The notes: generated from the letters alone by a model not told the origin. A DNA stretch of 64,000 nt from an uncultured Candidatus Melainabacteria bacterium (GCA_934718085.1 CAKUZL010000001.1:124001-188000), one strand, 5' to 3'; positions 14,881 through 22,829 are shown, counted from the stretch's first letter. Translations and numbers: made by a program.

Positions 14881-16236
14881 TTGTTTCAAAAATTTACCGA
14901 AAGAGCGATTCAGGCAGTAAAAAATGCTTACGGGGCGGCGCAGGAGTGGAACCACGGCACGGTTACTCCGGAGCATTTGTTTTGGGCGTTGAGCAAGGAT
15001 AAATCCGAGCTCGGTTCAAAGTTGTTGAAGGTTTACAAGATATCGCCCGAAAAAATCGAGGAGGTTTTGCGCGCGCGCGTGAATTCCGTTGCCGGTGATG
15101 CGAAAGTTGTTTTCGGAGATGAGATAAAGTCCGTTTTTAAGTCGGCGACGGAGACGGCGTTGTTGAAGGGCAACGGTTTTGTCGGAACGGAGCATTTGTT
15201 TTATGCTTTGTTGGTTTCGGATTTTAAAGGTTTTGACGAATTGTTCGAACAGCTCGGATTGGATAAAGTCAAGATAAAGGGTATTATCGAGAAATTGTTT
15301 GTAAAGCCAGGAACGGATGTTTCGGCACATCCCGAAAGTGAGGATTCTTCGGGGCATGATGATTCATACGAGAGAATTTTTTCGGCGGTGAACGATCCCG
15401 AGTCGGAGTCGGTTTTTAACAGAGCTGTTTCAAAGTTGACTGCGTCGGGGTACGAGATTTTGGGGACGGAGCAGATAATGCAGTCGGTATTGGAAGACAG
15501 TGAAAACGAAGCGGTTTCGGTGCTTAACGGGTTCGGAATTAATTCTTCGGATTTTGCAAAAATGCTTGAGAAAGTTACGTCGAGGAATGCGGAATACGAA
15601 GACAGGCAAATTATTTTTACTCCGAACGCAATGCACGCGATGTTGTTGGCGTCCGAAGCGGCGAAGGAACAGGGGTGTACGACGATAAAACCCGAACATA
15701 TCGTGTTGGGCATTTTACAGTCGAGAAAAGGTATCGCGTATAATATAATGTGTGAATTGTGCGGTGATACGACGGAATTGATTCAAAAAATTTCGAAGCC
15801 CGCGGTAGGGCAACTTGGAGAAACCGGATTGATTTTGAAGTTTGCAAAGCAGGAAGCGGTAAGGACGGAAAGAAGTTATGTCGGAACGGAGTCTGTTTTG
15901 GTCGGAATTATGACCGAAAGCACGGGTATCGGATACAGGGTTTTGAAGGAACTCGGCGTGACGGTCAAGGACTTGCGCGAAGAAATAGCAAAGACTTTGG
16001 GTGAAGGTGACGACTACGGGGAAAAGGAAATTACTTTTACACCGCGTGCAAAATTGATTCTCGAGAAGGCATGGGAATTTGCGAAAAAAGAGAAGAAAAC
16101 AAAAATATATTCTCAGCATTTACTTGAAGCGATATGCGACTGTCCCGACTGCATTGCGTCAAAAGTATTGTCTTCGTTGGGAGTAGACGCTTTGGAGATA
16201 AAACAGGGGATACGAAATCGCACGGAAAATTATTAA
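14881..16236 (+). CDS. Protein of three tandem Clp N-terminal double domains, no ATPase
   Basis: 451 residues from TTG 14881 (AAGGA site upstream). Residues 1-145 match the N-domain of ClpC/ClpB: MFQKFTERAIQAVKNAY, TVTPEHLFWAL, FVGTEHLFYALL. Two more copies of this double repeat follow: about 165-310 (ILGTEQIMQSVL, TIKPEHIVLGIL) and about 312-450 (YVGTESVLVGIM, IYSQHLLEAI). There is no Walker motif, no UVR motif and no C-terminal AAA domain, so it cannot unfold substrates itself. Clp N-domains bind substrates and adaptors such as MecA or ClpS. An inference is an adaptor, decoy or scaffold for the ClpC encoded at 40-42.5 kb. It has its own promoter and terminator. Confidence 0.88.
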   Translation: MFQKFTERAIQAVKNAYGAAQEWNHGTVTPEHLFWALSKDKSELGSKLLKVYKISPEKIEEVLRARVNSVAGDAKVVFGDEIKSVFKSATETALLKGNGFVGTEHLFYALLVSDFKGFDELFEQLGLDKVKIKGIIEKLFVKPGTDVSAHPESEDSSGHDDSYERIFSAVNDPESESVFNRAVSKLTASGYEILGTEQIMQSVLEDSENEAVSVLNGFGINSSDFAKMLEKVTSRNAEYEDRQIIFTPNAMHAMLLASEAAKEQGCTTIKPEHIVLGILQSRKGIAYNIMCELCGDTTELIQKISKPAVGQLGETGLILKFAKQEAVRTERSYVGTESVLVGIMTESTGIGYRVLKELGVTVKDLREEIAKTLGEGDDYGEKEITFTPRAKLILEKAWEFAKKEKKTKIYSQHLLEAICDCPDCIASKVLSSLGVDALEIKQGIRNRTENY

Positions 16237-16245
16237 GAATAAAAA

Positions 16246-16280
16246 AGAAAAGTTTTGTAAAAAACACTTTTCTTTTTTTT
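16246..16280 (+). terminator. Rho-independent terminator after the Clp N-domain gene
   Basis: Stem AGAAAAGT (16246-16253) / ACTTTTCT (16266-16273) followed by T8. Confidence 0.8.
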
Positions 16281-16297
16281 ATGTTTGTAATACTATC

Positions 16298-16332
16298 TTC
16301 TTAAAGGGGTTGTCATGGAGCCCCTTTAAGAA
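16298..16332 (+). promoter_or_regulatory. Perfect 12-bp hairpin in the rpmG operon leader
   Basis: TTCTTAAAGGGG (16298-16309) and CCCCTTTAAGAA (16321-16332) are perfect complements around an 11-nt loop. No T-run follows, so this is not a terminator. A -10-like TACTAT lies just before it, so it may form the 5' end of the transcript. Confidence 0.55.
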
Positions 16333-16358
16333 TACTCGAAAATACAAAAGGTGAAATT

Positions 16359-16526
16359 ATGGGCATAAAAGGAAGAGTAGACAGAATGGTAGTTCTTGCT
16401 TGCGAAGATTGCAAAAGAAGAAATTACACAACTGTAAAGAATAAAAAGAACGATAAAGAAAGAATGGAATTGAATAAATATTGTCCGTTCTGCAAGAAAC
16501 ACACGGTTCATAAAGAAACAAAATAA
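16359..16526 (+). CDS. rpmG: 50S ribosomal protein L33
   Basis: 55 residues from ATG 16359 to TAA 16526, missed by length-filtered ORF calling. Two CxxC zinc pairs are present (Cys15/18 in ACEDCK and Cys42/45 in CPFCKK), the zinc-binding C-plus form. RRNYTTVKNKKN is the typical L33 core. The order rpmG-trnW-secE-nusG-rplK-rplA is common in many bacterial phyla. Ribosome site AAAGGTGA. Confidence 0.96.
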   Translation: MGIKGRVDRMVVLACEDCKRRNYTTVKNKKNDKERMELNKYCPFCKKHTVHKETK

Positions 16527-16537
16527 GTAAATAAAAA

Positions 16538-16610
16538 GCGTCCTTAGTTCAGTTGGTAGAACGTCGGTCTCCAAAACCGGATGTCGAGGGTTCGAGTCCT
16601 TCAGGGCGCG
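16538..16610 (+). tRNA. trnW: tRNA-Trp (anticodon CCA)
   Basis: 73 nt with a full cloverleaf. Acceptor 16538-16544 with 16603-16609 and discriminator G16610; D stem GTTC/GAAC; anticodon stem 16564-16568 with 16576-16580; loop CTCCAAA carrying CCA at 16571-16573; T arm GAGGG-TTCGAGT-CCTTC. The 3' CCA is not encoded. It lies between rpmG and secE, a frequent location for trnW. Confidence 0.97.
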
Positions 16611-16630
16611 TTTTAGAAAAAAGAGGAAAA

Positions 16631-16864
16631 ATGAACAGTTCCGAGGATAAAACCAATCAAAAAATTTCTCAAGACGCCGTTGTAAAATACTTTAAGGGTG
16701 TAAAAACGGAGTGGGGAAAAATAACGTGGCCGAGTAAGCCTCAGGTGATAGCGGAAACGGTGTATGTAATCGTGATAACGACGGTATTTACGTTAATGAT
16801 ATACTTGCTGGATTTGCTGTTCCAATGGATGTTGCATTTTTTGCCGGGCGCCGCGCATATGTAA
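16631..16864 (+). CDS. secE: Preprotein translocase subunit SecE
   Basis: 77 residues from ATG 16631 (AAGAGGAAAA site upstream; the frame is open further back through the tRNA). Single-helix bacterial SecE: a basic amphipathic segment VVKYFKGVKTEWGKITWPSK, then one transmembrane helix (about 42-65). SecE clamps the two halves of SecY. Located next to nusG as almost universally seen. Confidence 0.96.
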   Translation: MNSSEDKTNQKISQDAVVKYFKGVKTEWGKITWPSKPQVIAETVYVIVITTVFTLMIYLLDLLFQWMLHFLPGAAHM

Positions 16865-16892
16865 TCAGGTATTTTAAATCAGGTATCGATAA

Positions 16893-17504
16893 ATGACGAA
16901 AAATAACGAACAAGAAGAAAATATTCAAAATAAGGATTTGGTTATAAAAGAAACGACCGCATCCTCGGAATCGAATGTTCCCAAGAAAAGATGGTATGTC
17001 GTTCATACGTATTCGGGTCACGAAAATAAAGTTAAAGTGAATCTCGAAAAACGAATAGAATTCATGAATATGTCCGAAAAAATATTCAGAGTCGAGGTTC
17101 CTCAAAAAACCGTAACCAAAATGAAAGACGGAAAAAGAACCGAACGCGAAGAAAAAATATTTCCCGGGTATGTGTTGGTGGAAATGATTTTGGACGAAGA
17201 CAGCTGGTACGTCGTAAGACATACCGCGGGCGTGACAAAATTTGTCGGCTCGAGCAAGCGTCCCATCCCTGCAAAAGACAGCGAAATCAAGAGAATTTTG
17301 TATAAGTCTCAAGGTCGTTCCGTTAAGGTCGAACTCGACGTTAAAGTCGGAGACAAAGTCAGAATCGTTTCGGGGCCGTTTGCGGACTTCATCGGTGCCA
17401 TAACCGAAGTCTACCCCGACAAGTCTAAATTGAGAGCAAGCGTGTCGATATTCGGCAGAGAAACGCCTGTTGAACTCGAATATAAACAAATTCAAAAAGT
17501 TTAA
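16893..17504 (+). CDS. nusG: Transcription termination/antitermination protein NusG
   Basis: 203 residues. NGN domain (about 30-140: RWYVVHTYSGHENKVKVNLE, FPGYVLVEM, SWYVVRHTAGVTKFVGS) then a KOW domain (about 150-200: GDKVRIVSGPFADFIGAITEV). It has an acidic, probably flexible N-terminal extension of about 28 residues. NusG binds RNA polymerase and couples it to Rho or to S10. Standard place between secE and rplK. Confidence 0.97.
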   Translation: MTKNNEQEENIQNKDLVIKETTASSESNVPKKRWYVVHTYSGHENKVKVNLEKRIEFMNMSEKIFRVEVPQKTVTKMKDGKRTEREEKIFPGYVLVEMILDEDSWYVVRHTAGVTKFVGSSKRPIPAKDSEIKRILYKSQGRSVKVELDVKVGDKVRIVSGPFADFIGAITEVYPDKSKLRASVSIFGRETPVELEYKQIQKV

Positions 17505-17511
17505 AAACACA

Positions 17512-17541
17512 GCGGAAGGATAAAAAATCCGTCAGTACCGC
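17512..17541 (+). promoter_or_regulatory. Hairpin before rplK, candidate L1 protein binding site (copy 1)
   Basis: GCGG-AA-GGAT-AAAAA-ATCC-GTCAGTA-CCGC: a 4-bp lower stem, an asymmetric loop (2 nt on the 5' side, 7 on the 3' side), a 4-bp upper stem and a 5-nt loop. The ribosome site AAAAGGAG starts on the next base. The same architecture is found before rplA. Confidence 0.65.
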
Positions 17542-17555
17542 AAAAGGAGAATAAA

Positions 17556-17981
17556 ATGGCAAAAAAAATTGTAGGAAAAATCAAATTGCAAATTAATGCC
17601 GGCAAAGCTAACCCTTCGCCTCCGGTAGGTCCTGCGTTGGGTCAACACGGTGTTAATATTATGGAATTTTGCAAACAATTCAACGCAAAAACCGAATCGC
17701 AAGCAGGGTACATTATTCCTGTAGTAATCGATGTTTACGAAGATCGTTCGTTTTCGTTCGTTACCAAATCACCCCCGGCTGCAGTTTTGATTAAAAAAGC
17801 GCTCAATCTGGCTTCGGGTTCGGCTACTCCGAATAAAACGAAAGTCGGACAAATCACGAGAGCTCAGCTTGAAGAAATCGCAAAAATCAAAATGGATGAC
17901 CTCAACGCAACGACTATGGATGCTGCGGTCAACATGATTAAAGGTTCTTGCAGAGCAATGGGTGTTACGGTTGTTGATTAA
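17556..17981 (+). CDS. rplK: 50S ribosomal protein L11
   Basis: 141 residues. L11 hallmarks: KIKLQINAGKANPSPPVGPALGQHGVNIMEFCKQFNA, KSPPAAVLIKKA, and the C-terminal rRNA-binding part. Part of the GTPase-associated centre and target of the stringent response. Preceded directly by a hairpin that is repeated before rplA. Confidence 0.98.
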   Translation: MAKKIVGKIKLQINAGKANPSPPVGPALGQHGVNIMEFCKQFNAKTESQAGYIIPVVIDVYEDRSFSFVTKSPPAAVLIKKALNLASGSATPNKTKVGQITRAQLEEIAKIKMDDLNATTMDAAVNMIKGSCRAMGVTVVD

Positions 17982-17986
17982 CCCGA

Positions 17987-18037
17987 AACCGGAGAAATTC
18001 GCTCCGGTTCCCGCGAAGCGACAAACAAAAACTTCGC
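17987..18037 (+). promoter_or_regulatory. Two hairpins in the rplK-rplA gap
   Basis: AACCGGAG (17987-17994) pairs perfectly with CTCCGGTT (18002-18009). GCGAAG (18013-18018) pairs with CTTCGC (18032-18037). Neither is followed by a T-run, so they are more likely processing or regulatory hairpins than terminators. Confidence 0.4.
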
Positions 18038-18053
18038 ATTACTGATAAAACGG

Positions 18054-18081
18054 GCGGGAGGGAAATTCCCGATTGTACCGC
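18054..18081 (+). promoter_or_regulatory. Hairpin before rplA, candidate L1 protein binding site (copy 2)
   Basis: GCGG-GA-GGGA-AAT-TCCC-GATTGTA-CCGC, the same shape as copy 1 before rplK. Lower stem and the GTA of the 3' internal loop are identical. The upper stem differs in paired positions (GGAT/ATCC against GGGA/TCCC), i.e. compensatory change. It is followed directly by AAAAGGAG. Confidence 0.65.
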
Positions 18082-18094
18082 AAAAGGAGAAATA

Positions 18095-18823
18095 ATGGCT
18101 AAATTAACAAAAAAACAACAAAAAATACAAGACTTGATGAAGGATTTTAACCAACCTTCTACGGCAGTTGACGCGATATCCATGCTTAAGAAAATTTCGG
18201 CGGAAGTTTCGAAGTTTAACGAAACTTTGGAATGCCACATGCGTCTCGGTATTGACGTAAAGCATGCCGATCAGCAAATCAGAAGCACCATCGTGCTTCC
18301 CGCGGGATTGGGTAAAGACGTCAGAGTTTGTGTTATCGCAAAAGGTGCGAAAGCTACAGAAGCAACCGATGCAGGTGCCGAATACGCAGGTGCGGAAGAC
18401 ATTATCGATAAAATTTCGGGCGGATGGTTCGAATTTGATACTTTGATAGCAACTCCCGATTGCATGCCGATGCTCGGTAAATTGGGACGTGTTCTCGGGC
18501 CCAAAGGCTTGATGCCGAACCCGAAAACCGGAACGGTTACACTTGACGTTGCAAAAGCGGTTAAAGACGCTAAAGCGGGTAAAGTAGAATTCAGAGCCGA
18601 CAAACAGGGTATGATTCACTGCCCCGTCGGAAAACTCGATTTTTCGGAAGCCGATTTGGTTAAAAACTTTGCAACTTTGGCGGATGCGGTTTTGAGAGCA
18701 AAACCTGCGGCAGCTAAAGGAACGTACTTGAAGTCGGTTTATTTGACGACGACGATGGGACCCGGAATTAAATTGGATTCCAAAAACCTTCCGTCGGAAG
18801 TTAAAGAACAATTGGGTGCGTAA
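18095..18823 (+). CDS. rplA: 50S ribosomal protein L1
   Basis: 242 residues. L1 of the ribosomal stalk near the E site: LECHMRLGIDVKHADQQIRS, GLGKDVRVCVIAKG, the hallmark LGRVLGPKGLMPNPKTGTVT and the C-terminal STTMGPGI-like LTTTMGPGIKLD. L1 is a known translational repressor of its own operon in several bacteria, which fits the duplicated hairpins. rplJ and rplL, which usually follow, are not present; a terminator follows instead. Confidence 0.98.
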   Translation: MAKLTKKQQKIQDLMKDFNQPSTAVDAISMLKKISAEVSKFNETLECHMRLGIDVKHADQQIRSTIVLPAGLGKDVRVCVIAKGAKATEATDAGAEYAGAEDIIDKISGGWFEFDTLIATPDCMPMLGKLGRVLGPKGLMPNPKTGTVTLDVAKAVKDAKAGKVEFRADKQGMIHCPVGKLDFSEADLVKNFATLADAVLRAKPAAAKGTYLKSVYLTTTMGPGIKLDSKNLPSEVKEQLGA

Positions 18824-18844
18824 TTCGTAAAGATTGTATAGCGA

Positions 18845-18880
18845 AGCGGTAAGACAAATGCCTTGCCGCTTTGTTTTATA
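18845..18880 (+). terminator. Rho-independent terminator after rplA
   Basis: Stem AGCGGTAAG (18845-18853) / CTTGCCGCT (18862-18870) with one wobble, followed by TTGTTTT. Confidence 0.8.
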
Positions 18881-18900
18881 AAGATAAGGGAGAAGTGACG

Positions 18901-19620
18901 TTGGCTAAGGAAACAAGGCGAGTTTCAGAGATTATAAAGGTAAAAACGGCATCTTTTTTTGCGCAGTTGATGTTTTTGATAAATTCGTACACATTGTCGT
19001 TCAAAACGGTTAATCAGCCTGATGTCGAGAACGAGAATTTTATTTTTGCGTTGTGGCATGCTCATCAGTGCGCGACGTATGCGATTTCAAATCGTTCGAA
19101 TTTATGTTCGTTAATCAGCAGGTCGACGGACGGCGATATAATAACGGCGAGTGCGGGAAGAGTAGGTATTCGGGCTATCAGAGGTTCCTCGAAGCGCGGC
19201 GGCGCAAGTGCGGCGTTGAAATTGATTGATGAGGCGAAAAAAGGTGTTTCGCTCGTGATTGCGGTAGACGGTCCGAGAGGTCCGAAATTCAAAGCTAAGC
19301 TCGGTATTATCGAAATTGCGCGGAAGTCGGGAGTTCCGATAGTTCCTATGGCATGGTACGGAAAGTCGCCGTTTTTGGTGAAGTTCAATACTTGGGACGA
19401 GTTTATGTTTCCGTTTATTTTCGGAACGACGGTGACGTTGTTCGGCAAGCCGATTGCTGTTCCCGAAGATGCCGATGATGAGGAATGTAAACGTTATTTG
19501 GAAATTTTGGACAAGGAAATGCACGATTTGAACAGAGATTTGCGTGACAATTACGATTATTATCTCAAGAATTCCGTCAAAAATAACGAAAAATCAAAAT
19601 CTTTGGTAAAATGGTTTTAA
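18901..19620 (+). CDS. DUF374 lysophospholipid/KDO acyltransferase-like protein
   Basis: 239 residues from TTG 18901, chosen because AAGGGAG lies 8 nt upstream; a GTG at 18895 would be too close to it. It matches the DUF374 family of the acyltransferase superfamily, with FALWHAHQ (catalytic His-type motif, about 50-57), SRSTDGDIITASAGRVGIRAIRGSS and the conserved AVDGPRGPKFKAKLGIIEIA. Members are thought to acylate lipid A precursors or glycerolipids in diderm bacteria. Substrate not decidable here. It lies between two terminators, alone. Confidence 0.85.
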   Translation: MAKETRRVSEIIKVKTASFFAQLMFLINSYTLSFKTVNQPDVENENFIFALWHAHQCATYAISNRSNLCSLISRSTDGDIITASAGRVGIRAIRGSSKRGGASAALKLIDEAKKGVSLVIAVDGPRGPKFKAKLGIIEIARKSGVPIVPMAWYGKSPFLVKFNTWDEFMFPFIFGTTVTLFGKPIAVPEDADDEECKRYLEILDKEMHDLNRDLRDNYDYYLKNSVKNNEKSKSLVKWF

Positions 19621-19635
19621 CAATATTTGTAAAGT

Positions 19636-19669
19636 AAAAAGCCCCGAACGGCAAGTTCGAGGCTTTTTT
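19636..19669. terminator. Bidirectional terminator between the acyltransferase gene and hppA
   Basis: Interrupted stem AAAAGCC-C-CGAAC (starting near 19637) with GTTCG-A-GGCTTTT and a GGCAA loop. A-run on the left and T6 on the right allow use from both converging genes. Confidence 0.85.
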
Positions 19670-19687
19670 GTCTATGTTTGTTTTAAG

Positions 19688-22108
19688 TTATTTTTTTGTC
19701 GGAATTCTCATTGCGTAGAACGAGCGATAAACGAACAGAAGCGCAATTGCGAGCAGGACAACGCCTGCGGCGGGCGCATAGAGTTTAAACGATTCGTTGA
19801 TGGCAATTTCCATTGCGAGGAGTCCGAAAAGCGTGGTGAATTTGATAATCGGGTTCATCGCGACGGAGGATGTGTCTTTGAAGGGGTCTCCGACGGTGTC
19901 TCCGACAACGGTTGCTTCGTGCAGAGGGGTTCCCTTTTCCGCCAAATCGACTTCGACGATTTTCTTTGCGTTATCCCAGCAGCCGCCGGCGTTAGCCATA
20001 AACACGGCTTGAAACAGTCCGAAAACGGCGATTGCGATAAGGTAGCTTACAAAGAACGAAACCGGCAGATTGTTGTGAAGCGGAGCCGAGAGGCACGCCA
20101 ATGCGAGAGCGAACGCAAAAAGTGCGATAAATATGTTTATCATACCTTTTTGTGCGTACTCCGTGCAGATTTTGACGACTTCTTTTGAATTTGCAACATC
20201 CGCAGATTTTTCGGAGTTTTCGTCGAGTTTGATGTGATTTTTGATATATTCGACCGCTCTGTACGCGCCGGTGGTGACGGCTTGCATCGATGCGCCCGAG
20301 AACCAGTAAATAACAGCACCTCCGGTCAACAGCCCGAGCAAGGTGTAGGGGTTAAGCAGGTTCAGAACTTCTTCGGGAGCGATGCCCAGAGTTTCTTTGA
20401 TAACGAGGATTAACGAGAAAATCATCGTTGTTGCGCCGACAACGGCGGTTCCGATTAATACCGGCTTCGATGTTGCTTTAAAGGTGTTTCCCGCGCCGTC
20501 GTTTTCTTCCAGATATTTTTTCGCGACGGAAAAGTCGGGGTCAAATCCGAAGTCGCGTTTGATTTCGCCCGAAATATCGGGGATATCTTCGATTAACGAA
20601 AGTTCGTAAACCGATTGAGCGTTGTCGGTTACGGGACCGTAGCTGTCGACCGCGATGGTGACGGGACCCATTCCCAAAAATCCGAACGCAACGAGCCCGA
20701 ACGCGAATACCGACGGGTAAATCATTACGTCGGGCGAGATAAACGTGCTTGCGACGTAAGCTGCCGCCATCAAAAATACGATGACCGCGCCTATCCAAAA
20801 TGCCGAAAAATTACCCGAAACGATACCCGAAAGAATGGTAAGCGAAGAGCCGCCTTCGCGTGACGCGGTCACGACTTCTTCGGTGTGTTTTGCCTTCGGG
20901 CTGGTGAAGATTTTTGTGAATTCGGGAATCAGCGCGGCGCCGAGCGTTCCGCATGAGATAATTGTCGCAAGAACGAGCCAAAGGTTTTCTCCGCCGGTTT
21001 TGTTAATTCCGAGCATATAATAACTTACGCCGAAAGTCATAATTATCGACAATATCGAAGTCAGCCAAACGAGGTTTGTCAAAGGTGCTTCAAAGTCGAG
21101 TTTTTTGCCCGTATAGAGCTTTTTTGTGAGAAATTCGTTGAAATGATATGCAATCAGCGAAGTTATAATCATCAAAAATCTCATGACGAAAATCCAGGTC
21201 AGAAGGGCGACTTGGTTGTCTTGTCCGACTCCGAGGAGAATGAACGAAACAAGCGCAACGCCCGTAACGCCGTAGGTTTCGAACCCGTCGGCGGTGGGTC
21301 CTATAGAATCGCCCGCGTTATCGCCCGTGCAGTCCGCGATTACGCCGGGGTTTCTCGGGTCGTCTTCCTTAATGTTAAAATGAATTTTCATCAAGTCGGA
21401 ACCGATGTCCGCGATTTTAGTAAAAATTCCGCCCGCAACGCGAAGAGCCGACGCTCCGAGCGATTCGCCTATCGCAAAACCGATGAAGCAGGCTCCCGCA
21501 AGTTCACCCGGAACAAAAAGCAAAATCGTGAGCATCATTATCAGTTCGACGCTGACAAGCAACACTCCTATGCTCATTCCTGCTTTCAACGGTATCGAAA
21601 GTACGTTCAGAGGGTTTCCTTTCAACGACGCGAATGCCGTCCTCGCGTTTGCCAAAGTATTCATTCTTATTCCGAACCACGCGACCGCGTAAGAGCCCAA
21701 AATTCCGATAACCGACCATCCCAAAATCAGCAGAACGCCGGACAACGGAGTTTGTCTCAAAACTCCGAAATAAAACGCGATACAAAGTGCGATAAGTACT
21801 TCGAGGGCTATCAAAAATTTTCCCTGTTGAATCAAATACGTTTTACAGGTTTCGAAAATAACGTTTCCGATGGTTTTCATCGAATTATGGGCGTCAAGCT
21901 TTTTAATTCCGCAAAAAGCTCTGTAGCCCCACAAAAGCCCGAATACGCTGACAACAATCCCCGACAACAAAAGGTTGAAATACAAAGGATTACTTGCCGC
22001 AATGTTCGGAACCGCCAAGTCCGCTTCACTTGCAAATGCCGGTACCGCGGCGAAAAACGCCGAAAACACCCACACAAGTTTAGCGACATTCAAAGATTTT
22101 TTCAACAT
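19688..22108 (-). CDS. hppA: Membrane-bound ion-translocating pyrophosphatase
   Basis: 806 residues with a cleavable-looking signal peptide (about 1-26, ending AFA) and some 16 hydrophobic segments. It hydrolyses PPi and pumps H+ and/or Na+. Catalytic motifs: KEDDPRNPGVIADCTGDNAG (about 246-265) continuing into DSIGPTADGFETYG, and AVDSYGPVTDNAQ. The form DCTGDNAGDS...TADGFETYG differs from the common DNVGDNVGD...AADLFETY and, as I recall, belongs to the Na+-linked or divergent clades. GNTFKA near 539 has Lys where K+-independent enzymes have it. A TATAAA box and AAGGAG site precede ATG 22108. Ion specificity is inference. Confidence 0.93.
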   Translation of the reverse strand: MLKKSLNVAKLVWVFSAFFAAVPAFASEADLAVPNIAASNPLYFNLLLSGIVVSVFGLLWGYRAFCGIKKLDAHNSMKTIGNVIFETCKTYLIQQGKFLIALEVLIALCIAFYFGVLRQTPLSGVLLILGWSVIGILGSYAVAWFGIRMNTLANARTAFASLKGNPLNVLSIPLKAGMSIGVLLVSVELIMMLTILLFVPGELAGACFIGFAIGESLGASALRVAGGIFTKIADIGSDLMKIHFNIKEDDPRNPGVIADCTGDNAGDSIGPTADGFETYGVTGVALVSFILLGVGQDNQVALLTWIFVMRFLMIITSLIAYHFNEFLTKKLYTGKKLDFEAPLTNLVWLTSILSIIMTFGVSYYMLGINKTGGENLWLVLATIISCGTLGAALIPEFTKIFTSPKAKHTEEVVTASREGGSSLTILSGIVSGNFSAFWIGAVIVFLMAAAYVASTFISPDVMIYPSVFAFGLVAFGFLGMGPVTIAVDSYGPVTDNAQSVYELSLIEDIPDISGEIKRDFGFDPDFSVAKKYLEENDGAGNTFKATSKPVLIGTAVVGATTMIFSLILVIKETLGIAPEEVLNLLNPYTLLGLLTGGAVIYWFSGASMQAVTTGAYRAVEYIKNHIKLDENSEKSADVANSKEVVKICTEYAQKGMINIFIALFAFALALACLSAPLHNNLPVSFFVSYLIAIAVFGLFQAVFMANAGGCWDNAKKIVEVDLAEKGTPLHEATVVGDTVGDPFKDTSSVAMNPIIKFTTLFGLLAMEIAINESFKLYAPAAGVVLLAIALLFVYRSFYAMRIPTKK

Positions 22109-22195
22109 TTTAATCTCCTTATGCTAAATCCGACCTTCATTTTATAGTTTTTTTCGGCTTTTTTCAAGATGTTTTTCAAAAAATAACCGAAATAA

Positions 22196-22235
22196 ATTAC
22201 CCTTTCTCCGACTTTTTTATCGAAGAAAGGGTAAT
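22196..22235 (-). terminator. Terminator after the pentapeptide-repeat gene
   Basis: Perfect 12-bp inverted repeat ATTACCCTTTCT (22196-22207) / AGAAAGGGTAAT (22224-22235), 16-nt loop. On the minus strand it is followed by TTTATTT. Confidence 0.7.
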
Positions 22236-22257
22236 GAAATTTTTGTGTTTTCCGTGA

Positions 22258-22785
22258 TTAATAATCTTCCGAAATATTATCGTCTTCGTCCGAAAGCGAC
22301 GACAAATCTTTAGAGCACGTTGTGTCGAAATCTTCGGGAAGAGAGTCTTGACTCGGCCATACGGTAGTTTCGTCGAAACGGCATGCCGTAAGATTGTCGC
22401 AGCCGCCCAGGTCGGAGTCGGACAAATCGGCTTCTGTCAAAACGCAGCCTGCCATGTCTGCATCGCTGAAATTACAATAGTTTGCAACCGCAAAGTTGAA
22501 GTTTGTTCCGTTGAGCAACGCCCCCGAAAAGTCGCATTCGACGATGTTTGCCCGTGTAAAATCAACCGATTCGAGATTTGTGTCGGTGAAATTCACCAAA
22601 GACAGGTTAGTGTCGGCAAAAGAACTCCCCGTCAGGTCGCAACCCGTAAAGTCCACTTCCGAAAGAGTCGCGTTCGAAAAATCGCTTTCCGACAAATCTA
22701 TTTCTTCCGTAACGCCGCGACGGTATTCGTTAAAGACTTCCGCGTCGTGCAATATTAAATCCGCAAGCTGTTCCTTCGTGTACAT
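22258..22785 (-). CDS. Pentapeptide-repeat protein
   Basis: 175 residues from ATG 22785, preceded by AGAGGG; an in-frame GTG at 22800 is less likely. About twelve A(D/N)LXX-type pentapeptides run from about 30 to 140 (LSESDFSNATLSEVDFTGCD and so on), enough for three turns of a right-handed beta-helix. The ends are acidic (DEDDNISEDY). Some members mimic DNA and protect gyrase (Qnr type), but most are of unknown role and nothing here points to quinolone protection. It lies 44 bp downstream of a TPR protein gene on the same strand. Confidence 0.85.
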   Translation of the reverse strand: MYTKEQLADLILHDAEVFNEYRRGVTEEIDLSESDFSNATLSEVDFTGCDLTGSSFADTNLSLVNFTDTNLESVDFTRANIVECDFSGALLNGTNFNFAVANYCNFSDADMAGCVLTEADLSDSDLGGCDNLTACRFDETTVWPSQDSLPEDFDTTCSKDLSSLSDEDDNISEDY

Positions 22786-22829
22786 ATTTTTCCCTCTCAC
22801 TCATTCTTTATCCGATTATGCTCAAATCT

